From Mauremys mutica (Eukaryota > Chordata > Testudines > Geoemydidae), in contig NC_059082.1 of assembly GCF_020497125.1 (NCBI RefSeq), forward strand, positions 64,248,948-64,312,947: 64,000 bases of DNA. The letters run 5' to 3'. The notes under the pieces were generated by a model, which was not told where the DNA came from, did not search any database, and worked only from the letters and a program-made list of their open reading frames with translations. Each line of letters begins with the position of its first letter. Position 1 is the first letter of the stretch. Below are positions 56,590 to 64,000 of this stretch, piece by piece. The translations under genes were made by a program, and so were the position numbers.

Positions 56590-58030
56590 CTTTTTTGATG
56601 AGACTGCAAGTTTGGTTGATAAAAGTAACAGTGTTGTTGCAACATACTTAGGCCTGGTCTACACTAAGGGGGGGGTCGAACTAAGGTACGCAAGTTCAGC
56701 TACGCTGAACTCGAACTACCTTAGTTCGAAGAACTCACCGGTCCAGATGCCGCGGGATCGAAGTCCGCAGCTCCCCCGTCGACTCCGCCACCGCCGTTCA
56801 CGGTGGTGGAGTTCCGGAGTCGACGGGAGTGCATTCGGAGTTCGAACTATCGCGTCTAAATTAGACGCGATAGTTCGAACTCCGAGAAGTCGAACTCTAT
56901 GCGTCGACCCGGCAGGTAAGTATAGACCTACTCTTAGACTTCTGTAAGGCATTTGACTTGGGACCACATGACATTTTGATTAAAAAACTAGAATGATATA
57001 AAATTAACATGGCACACATTAAATGGATTAAAAACTGGCTAACTCATAGGTCTCAAAATGTAACTGTAAATGGAGACACATCATCGAAGAGAGATCAGTT
57101 CTTGGCCCTACGCTATTTAAAATTTTTATCAATGACCTGGAAGAACTCATCATTGATGTAGTTTGCAGGTGACACAAAAATTGGGGAACTGGTAAATGAA
57201 GAGGACAGGTTACTGATACACAGAGATCTGGATCACTTGGTAAACTGGGCGCAAGCAAACAATATGCATTTGAATATGGCTAAATATAAATGTATACCTC
57301 TAGAAACAAAGAATGTAGGCCACACTTACAGGATGAGGGAACTCTATCCTAGGAGGGAGTGACTCTGAAAAAGATTTTGGGGCCATGAAAGATAATCAAT
57401 TGAAAACAAGCTCTCAGTGGCCAAATGAGCTAATTTGATCTATGGATGCAAGAACAGTGGAATCTCATGTAAGAATAGAGAGGTTATTTTACCTCTGTAT
57501 TAGGTACTGGTGTGTCCCCTGCTGTAATACTGTGTCCTTTTCTGATGGACTTTGATAAATTGGAGAGGATTCAGAGAACCACCATGAGAATGATTAAAGG
57601 ATCGGAAAACATGCCTTAGTGATAAATTTACCAGATTGAGCTCCTTGAGTCTAACAAACAGTAGGTTAAAGGGTGACTTGATCACAATCTATAAGTACAT
57701 ATATGGAGAACAAATATTTAGTAATGGGCTCTTCACTCTAGCAGAGAAAGGTACAACACAATCCAAAGGCTAGAAGTTGAAGCTAGACTAATTCAGACTA
57801 GAAATAAGGTGTACATTTTTAACAGTGAGAATAATAAACCATCAGAACAACCACCATTAGAACTAAGGGTTGTGGTGGATTCTCCATCACTGGTAATTTT
57901 TAAATCAAGATTGGATGTTTTTCTAAAAGATCTGCTCTAGGAATTATTTTGGGGAAGTTCTATGGCCTGTGTTATACAAGAGGTAGACTAGTGGATCACA
58001 ATAGTCCCTTCTGGCCCTGGAATCTATGAA
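56590..58030 (+). mobile_element. CR1 LINE fragment, interrupted by a MITE
   Basis: Decayed CR1 ORF2 in the plus sense. SLVDKSNSVVATYL (about 56608-56650) continues after the MITE as DFCKAFDLGPHDILIKKL, then WIKNWLTHRSQNVTVNG (about 57025), AGDTKIGELVNEEDRL and LVNWAQANNMHLN. The 3' end near 57990-58030 has the CR1-type tail AGTCCCTTCTGGCC and ATCTATGAAA. Many stops; not functional. 5' end approximate. Confidence 0.8.
56651..56933. mobile_element. Palindromic Harbinger-like MITE inside CR1
   Basis: Left end GGCCTGGTCTACACTAA and right end TATAGACCTACTC are imperfect inverted repeats, flanked by TTA (56648-56650, 56934-56936). The core has 25-nt perfectly complementary arms with a one-base centre (about 56835-56885; arm words GTTCGAACTATCGCGTCTAA). 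The left side has another hairpin (AGTTCAGCTACGCTGAACT-like, 56693-56712). CpG-rich and TCGA-rich. Its insertion site falls in the CR1 frame, which reads through once it is removed. Confidence 0.85.
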
Positions 58031-60342
58031 AAGGAGTGTAGAGTATGTGGGAGGGTACCCCAGTGTTGATCTCTCATTTATTATCTGACTACAGAATTGT
58101 GAATGGTAGAAACAATACTACTATAATGATCTAGAGGACTGGAACTGAGGACTGTAGGGATCTGGGTGACTGGTGCATCCAGGCTGCCACCCAGTAGCCA
58201 TGGCAGAGTTACAATCCATGCACTATAAACCCTGGGGTTACTACACACCACAGAAAGTGCAACCCATGGAAGACCTGACTGGTAGCATCCCCCATGACCT
58301 CTGATCACTCCAGGCACACTATTAAGGCATGGAGGTAGTTCCTGGAAGCTGTCTGTGCAACCCAGCAGTACCCAGTCTGTTGCTACAAGACCTCGCTCTC
58401 CTTCCCTGCTTCAGTCTCCACCTCTGGTCTTCATCTCTGATTCCTGGTTTGACCCCAGATTCTGGTTCTGATCACTGGCTAGACTCTGGTTCCCACCTTA
58501 GGCCTGACTCCTGGTTTTTTACTCAATTTTTGACCCCAGGCTTGTCTCCCAGATCTGTCTCCTGTTCTGACCTGCTGGGCCAGACAGCCCATATCATGGT
58601 TCTGACAACTGCCACCAACTGTGATGAAAACTCACGCTCCTTTCCCCTTACAAAAGTACCACTCTGTGCAGTCTTCCAGCTTGAGCAAAGCCTATAATAA
58701 AAAACATAGTGAGTCCTAAACTATCTTGAGTTTGTCCATTTATTTGTATTGTTTTAAATTTCTGGTAGCTGATTTATTTTAGTAGGATGACATAAATTTG
58801 AGTCAACACTTCTGTTATAATCCATGCTGTTTGGTGTTTTTTGCAATTCGAAAAGGTCAAATGTTTGAGATCAGGGGTTTTTATGAACTCAGGACCCAAT
58901 TCAAAGCCCACTGACGACAATAGGAATCTTTCTGTTGACTTCAAGTCATATTGGATTTGACCCTTATTGGGCCAGATCATCTCCTTCACTGTCATTCTGT
59001 GTTACTTTGGTAGAGTAAAGGAGATAGAATCTGGCCCTATCACTTCTACAGAGGATTCTTCTGGCATGAGGGAATGCACAGTGAACACAGAACATAACCA
59101 GCTTGTAGGACACCCTCTTCCGCAATCCCTGGTATTGGGGAGCATCTGGGAGGAGGTATGGGGACCCCTGCCAAGTGGTATACATTTGAGCAGCCTGGGG
59201 GTTGCTTTAACCTGGAATGGAGCTGGACAAGGAATTGGGGGTCCATAACTGGTTCTGACACTCCTTCCCCAGTTGGCCACAGCAAAGAATCTGGCACTTA
59301 TTGTCTCTACATTTTATGTACTAAAGACAAAAACACTAAAGTTATTTTCTAAGTAATAATGACACTGTGACATAAGTCTCCAGAAATTAATATTGTATTT
59401 CTGATACTTGTATGTAATGATTTACAAATCAACTTGTTAAAACTGACTAAGCAAACAGTTAAAAGAAAAAGTACTATGCAGTATTTGAAGTGAAATACTA
59501 AAGCTTCACATTAGGGGGCCACAAAACATGTGTGTGAACTTCTGAAGCAATTGTGCTGCAATGGTGAGAGAGGGAAAACAGTTTTGGATCTCATTCTCCA
59601 TTGCTTGCACTTTGTGTAGTCGTTGAGCAAAGTAGATGTACATCATCATCAAGTCAGAATGTTTTTCACCCACTTTGCACAGGCACAAAATCAGGCCCTT
59701 CCTGTTTAAAAGTTTTTAGCAGTTTCTGACACAACTTCAGCATAGCAATGTCTGTGTTAATAGAAGTCTACACAATTTCTTACATTACTCATGACACCAT
59801 AAAAATTATAAGTCTGATTCTTTTGCAGAGGGAGCATGTGCAGATACACTTAATAAACATACTCTAAACTTAGGCCAATAAAGCCCCCAAAACAAAGAAC
59901 ATACAAACAAACAAAAACCATACAAGAGTAAAAATAATGGAGGCAGAAGTCCAGAACCAGAAAGTTGGCTATCCAATTTATTGCACATAATGCAGCATGT
60001 AAGATTACCTGCTTCCTGGGCAGATGGCTTATATGTGCATTCAGTGCCAGCAACTTATCGCCCTCAAGAGACTGAATACAGGATCCTGAGACCAGAGTGG
60101 CTAAACTGGAGGAGCTAAGGAAGAGAGAGAGAGGTACACAGATGAGACTTTCAGGGACAAGGCAGAGTAGTACTACCCCAGTCTGACAGCCTTTGTGCTG
60201 TTGAGGGGGATGAAAGGCTTGGGGAAGGAGAACGTCAAGCTGGAGCAGAGGGAAGTGATCCCATGGTTGGGACCCTCCTTCCAGATGTAAAGGTATTCTC
60301 TCATGCTAAGGATAACCTTAATGGGAAGGAAAGAGGAGGTTA
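58031..60342 (-). other. TXNDC11 intron, nothing recognised
   Basis: Intronic or upstream sequence. TGTTGACTTCAAGTCATATT near 58934 resembles an old dispersed reptile repeat. Open frames (for example 58329-58697) have no recognisable motif. Confidence 0.35.
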
Positions 60343-60592
60343 CTTACTGTAACTGGAGGTTCTTCGAGATGTGTGGTCCCTATCTCTATTCCACACATGG
60401 GTGAGAATGCATGCCATGTGCCTGAGCCCAGAAGTTTTTTCTAAGCAGTGTCCATTGACCCACACATGTGGTATGTTTCCTCAAGCTTCTTCTTACCACA
60501 GTATGGTCAAGCTCAAAGCAGAGGAGAAGGAGGGCAGGAAGTGGAATACAGATCGGGACCACACATCTCGAAGAACCTCCAGTTACAGTAAG
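60343..60592. repeat. 38-bp perfect inverted repeat at the DIRS terminus
   Basis: The arm at 60343-60380 starts CTTACTGTAACTGGAGGTTC and its exact complement lies at 60555-60592, with a 174-bp loop. Inverted terminal repeats are expected for DIRS elements. Confidence 0.9.
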
Positions 60593-60699
60593 GAACTTCC
60601 GCTTCTTCTTCTTCTTCAAGTGATGGTCCCTATGCATATTCCACACATGGGAAGTGATTAGTGTGGCAGTGGGTGCAAGGAGCTTGATGGTAGAACCAT

Positions 60700-61540
60700 T
60701 TGCGGTACAGCTTGTCCCATGGCCATGTCCACAGCTGCCTCATGGTCCAGGGCTTAGAGAGTTGTAAACGTGTGTACAGAACGCCATCTTGCGGCTTTGC
60801 AGATGTCTGACCGTGGAATGTCCGCTAATGAAGTGGAGGAAGTGGCCTGTGCCTGCATGGAATGAGCTATAACATCCCCAGGAGGGGGGAAGTTTGATAG
60901 CATTTCAGTATGCAGCCTGAGACCCACTTGGAGAGAGACTGTGAGGATGTGCTTGGCCCCTTGATCTCTCCGTCATAGCTACGAAGAGTCTTGGAGACTT
61001 CCTTATTGGTTTAGTCCTTTGTAGGCAGAATGCCAGGGTCTGCCTGACATCAAGGGAACATCTCTTGTCTGTAGGGGAGCGGTGTGGTTTCGGGCAGAAC
61101 ACAAGCAAGTGGATGTATTGGTTAAGATGAAATTCTGACCATCTTGGGGAGAAATTTAGGGTTTAGTCTCGAGGAAACCTTGTATTTGTGGAATACCACG
61201 TAGGGTGAGGGTCACAATCATGGCTACTAGTACACTGACCTTTCTGGCCAAAGTGATGGCAACCAGGAATGTCATTTTCATAGAAATGTGAGTCGTAGTA
61301 CAGGTTACCATAGGTTCAAAGGTGGTCTCATGAGGGCTGAGAGGACGAAGTTAAGGTCCCACTGACAGGTGGTTTTGGTGACTGGTGAGATGGTTTTGAG
61401 CAGGCCTTTCATGAATGGTACCATCATAGGGGTGTAAAAATGGAGCATCCATCCACCGGGGGAAGGAAGGTGTTAAGTGCTGCGAGATGCACACAGATAG
61501 AGCTGAGAGCTAAACCCGATGTTGTCAGGTCAAGGAGGTA
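60700..61540 (-). pseudogene. DIRS tyrosine recombinase remnant
   Basis: Minus-strand fragments in different frames align in order with DIRS recombinases. CVHLAALNTFLPPVDGCSIF lies at about 61444-61505, RQTLAFCLQRTKPIRKSPRL then FVAMTERSRG at about 60957-61047. The pieces are separated by frameshifts and stops. A complete catalytic Arg-His-Arg-Tyr set cannot be confirmed. Confidence 0.7.
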
Positions 61541-62389
61541 ATCTAGGATGACAGTAATGGCCACTGTGTCTGGAGAATGGTGGGCAGCAGGCCCACTCCA
61601 AGAAGCAACGTCACTTTCCTTGATAGCACGTTCTGGTGTATTCTTTTTTGCTCTGGGAAAGGATCTGCTGGATCGGCACAGAACACAAATGGTCTGTGTC
61701 AGATGCCCATCCAAACACCAGGCTGCGAGGTTAAGTGCGCCTAGGTTAGGATGTTTGAGATGCCTTGAATTGCATGAGAAGATCCCGGAATAACCGAGTC
61801 TGACTGGTGGATGGGTAGAGAGCTTCAGGAGATCTGTGAACCAGAACTGTCATGGTCAGCAGGGTGCTATGAGGATGATGGTGGCTGTGTCCCAGTGCAC
61901 CTTCCTGAGAACCTGATGCAAAAGGGGAATGGGGGGGAAGGCACATTGGAGGTGGCCTATTCATGGGGGTAGGAGAGCATCACCTTGAGAGTCTGACTAC
62001 CGCGCCCCTGGAGCAATACAAGGGGAGACTGAGATTCACATGATGCAAAAAGGTCCCAGCTGGGGATACCCCACTGTGTGAGGAGGTCAGTCAATACTGT
62101 ATCGTGGAGTGCCATTTATGATCCATGTGGAAAGTGCTGCTCAGTGTGTTTGCCAGGGAATTCTGGGTGCACTGCAGATACGCAGTCTGTAAGGTCACTT
62201 GGTTTCAGATGCACCAATTCCATGGTCTGAGCAACTCCAAGCAGAGGGAGTGACACCTGATCCATCTTTGCTTGTAGATGTAGACCACTGTAGCAATGTT
62301 ATCTAAAAGAATTTATATGCGGAAATTGCAAAGGATGGGAAGAAAGACTTTGCAGGCAAGGTGGACTATCCTAAGTTACAGTACATTTA

Positions 62390-62870
62390 TGTGTAGCCTG
62401 GCTTCCCTTGGCGTCCACATGCCCTGGTGGTCCATGTGGGAACCCCATTCAATAAAGGAAGCATCAGTCACAATGGTGGCCTGCGGAGTGGGAGAGTTGA
62501 AGGGGGTCCCCGATCATGATCTTGGACGGATTGGACTAACAAGCAAGAGAGGTCCGAACATCTGAGAGAACTGATTCTGGAGTCTATGTGGTTCCTGTTT
62601 GGCTTGCAGATCAGGAGGAACCAGGTTTGTAGGCATCACAGGTGGAGTCTTGCAAAGGACATCATGTAGATACAAGCTGCCATGTGCCCCAAAAGGGAGA
62701 GGCATTGGTGGACTGTCATGTGGGATTTACAGCAGATGTGGACGATTCGGGTGCTCATCGCCACAAAGCGCTCTGTCAGGAGGAAGGCCCATAGAGTTAC
62801 CGAGTCCATTCTCGCCCCTATGAAATTTATCGTCTGGGTGACAAAACAGACTTATGTTCATCTACACAGA
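62390..62870 (-). pseudogene. DIRS reverse transcriptase end / RNase H remnant
   Basis: The minus strand gives INFIGARMDSVTLWAFLLTE (about 62770-62835), the region just after the palm in DIRS reverse transcriptases. It is followed downstream by IVTDASFIEWGSHMDHQGMW in shifted frames (about 62425-62480), the TDAS..WG-type RNase H motif. Interrupted by stops. Confidence 0.65.
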
Positions 62871-62878
62871 TTCCTAGT

Positions 62879-63115
62879 GTGACCGGGTATCTAGATGGGC
62901 CACAATGAGAATGCCACACTCAGGGCGGACAGCAAGAAATAGGGCAGACAATTCCCAAAACTGGTGGTTTATTGTACAATTAGATTCACCAAACCAGTAA
63001 TAAAAGAGCTGCTGCAGTACCACACTGGTTGACAAGAAACCAAACACAGTTCCCTTTAGGTATTCCAGCCCTTGGCTCCCATCTAGACAACTAAGACTAA
63101 TAGTGAGGGTTACTG
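62879..63115. other. Unassigned segment interrupting the DIRS element
   Basis: Begins TGTGACCGGGTATC on the plus strand (so the minus-strand end is CCCGGTCACA) and contains a minus-strand AATAAA (GTACAATAAACCACCAG near 62970). It has the look of an LTR-type or other insertion, but no target duplication or matching start was found. Confidence 0.3.
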
Positions 63116-63119
63116 AAGC

Positions 63120-63960
63120 GTGAGTTCTTCAAGGACAGCAGGGATTCATCTGTTTTAGCATTGAAGAGATTGGCTTCAACGAAAGGGAGGTCCTCAATGG
63201 TGTTTTGAATCTACTGCGGGAACCCTGATGACTGAAGCCACAAATCCCTGCGCATCACTAGTTTGGGGGCTACAGAGCAGAAAACAGTGTCGGCTGCATC
63301 CACTGCTACCTGGAGGGCCACCTTTACAACTAGTGTACCCTCATCAACTAGGGCCTGGAACTGGGCCTGGTCTTCCACAGGGAGCTTGTCCTTAAACTCT
63401 GCTAGCCTGCCATATGTGTTAAAGTTGTACTTAGCTAACAGAGCCTGGTAGTTAGCTATGCAGAACTGCAGACCTGCCGATGAAAAGGCCCTCCTGCCCA
63501 GGAGATCCAATCTTTTTGACCCCTTGTTTGGCAGAGTGGACTTTTGAGGGTGTTGATGGGATTGTTCTGTGGCCTCCTGGACAACTAATGAGTTGGGGCC
63601 AGGTGGGTAAAGAGGAAGTCCGCCACTTTAGCCAACACAAAGCTGCATTTCTCAGCTCTTTTTGGGGTAGGGGCACACAATGCTGGAGTGTGCCACACTG
63701 TCCAGGTTGGTTCCAGTATAGCCTCATTTATAGGGAGAGCCACTGGAGTGTCCCTATGACTGGAGGATGCATTGGGGGTCCTGGACTTCCTCCAGCGGAA
63801 TCTGTAAGTCAGTAAGCCACTCTCTGCAGGAGTTCATGATAATGCTGAGAATCATCCGATGGAGAGAGCGGCAAGAAGCTGACTGCCTCATCCGGTGTCA
63901 AGGAGGCTCTGGTCAGAACTGGCAGTACCAGTTTTACATCTCCCTCCTCATAAACTGATG
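63120..63960 (-). pseudogene. DIRS gag-like ORF remnant
   Basis: The best block is a 99-codon frame (63211-63510) with DLLGRRAFSSAGLQFCIANY, LAEFKDKLPVEDQAQFQALV and AADTVFCSVAPKLVMRRDLW. This is the conserved (K)VYSSAGLQFRIANYQAL-type region of DIRS first-ORF proteins. Downstream on the minus strand, EDLPFVEANLFNAKTDESLL continues it after a stop. Upstream (63880-63940) the frame reads LTPDEAVSFLPLSPSDD, also typical. Frameshifts and stops show it is inactive. Confidence 0.72.
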
Positions 63961-64000
63961 GAGCCGGTTGCTGCGCAAGGGAAGAACGATAGGACCCTTG

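Larger units (their letters stand above)
60343..64000 (-). mobile_element. DIRS-type tyrosine-recombinase retrotransposon, degenerate, runs off the window
   Basis: Minus-strand order from the right edge is gag-like, then RNase H-like, then tyrosine recombinase, then an inverted-repeat terminus, the DIRS layout. Most of the reverse transcriptase is missing between gag and RNase H, where the unassigned segment 62879-63115 sits. Multiple stops and frameshifts break all domains. At the low-coordinate end, a 38-bp perfect inverted repeat (60343-60380 and 60555-60592) and a partial direct repeat (GGTCCCTAT to ATTCCACACATGGG, 60375-60402 and 60625-60652) mark the terminal/internal complementary repeats. 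The left limit is placed at the first inverted-repeat arm and is approximate; the right end lies outside the window. Confidence 0.8.

Noticed and set aside
56612..56947. 111-codon open frame as a gene
   Set aside because: It starts in decayed CR1 coding sequence and runs into the inserted MITE, so it is a chimera of two repeats.
1..64000. CRISPR arrays, operons, bacterial promoters
   Set aside because: This is vertebrate nuclear DNA with introns and LINEs. The tandem arrays present are minisatellites within transposons.
1..64000. tRNA, rRNA or known microRNA genes
   Set aside because: No A/B box pair with a cloverleaf or rRNA similarity was recognised. Strong hairpins coincide with palindromic transposons.

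Overview
The window is vertebrate nuclear DNA. It contains two split protein-coding genes arranged tail to tail inside long, AT-rich, transposon-laden introns. The repeat content points to a sauropsid, most likely a turtle: many CR1 LINE fragments, several hAT-type elements with 8-bp target duplications, palindromic elements with 3-bp TTA/TAA/CAA duplications, a DIRS-type tyrosine-recombinase retrotransposon, and no mammalian SINEs. The organism assignment is inference. The two genes are recognised directly from their translations.

Region 1 to about 18.7 kb belongs to SNN (stannin) on the plus strand. Its whole 87-codon coding sequence (15757-16020) sits in a terminal exon that begins at a splice acceptor at 15664. 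A roughly 2.7 kb 3' UTR follows. The 5' exon is not identified, so 1-15663 is probably SNN intron 1 and/or upstream DNA. About 7.7 kb of it (2793-10481) shows no repeat I can recognise, unlike the rest of the window.

Region 18.66 kb to the right edge belongs to TXNDC11 (thioredoxin domain-containing 11) on the minus strand. Six coding exons are defined by splice sites and homology: 49603-49803, 44400-45189, 37917-38062, 35319-35428, 31663-31743 and 18778-19420. Their lengths sum to 1971 nt, exactly 657 codons, and the junction phases agree. They encode the C-terminal two thirds: the middle region, a second thioredoxin-like domain with a CGFC motif, and a coiled-coil tail. The N-terminal exons are not found and probably lie to the right of the window. 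The SNN/TXNDC11 convergent order matches human 16p13.13. The two genes carry oppositely oriented AATAAA signals 7 bp apart (18688-18706), so their transcript ends should overlap.

The introns are layered with nested mobile elements. There are CR1 LINE pieces at 13.4-14.8, 24.0-25.1, 36.2-36.8, 41.1-43.5 and 56.6-58.0 kb. A different LINE with a YADD reverse transcriptase and a zinc-finger-like tail lies at 54.2-56.3 kb. hAT-type elements lie at 2.4, 10.5-12.6, 13.7, 27.5, 32.2, 34.0, 38.4, 43.5 and 45.6 kb. Palindromic Harbinger-like MITEs lie at 11.3, 26.5 and 56.7 kb. A decayed DIRS element fills 60.3-64.0 kb. The least explained family has three copies (40083-40294, 43146-43512, 55408-55514). 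It has target duplications of variable length (16, 10 and 6 bp), tends to form head-to-head dimers, and carries a motif resembling a hammerhead ribozyme core.
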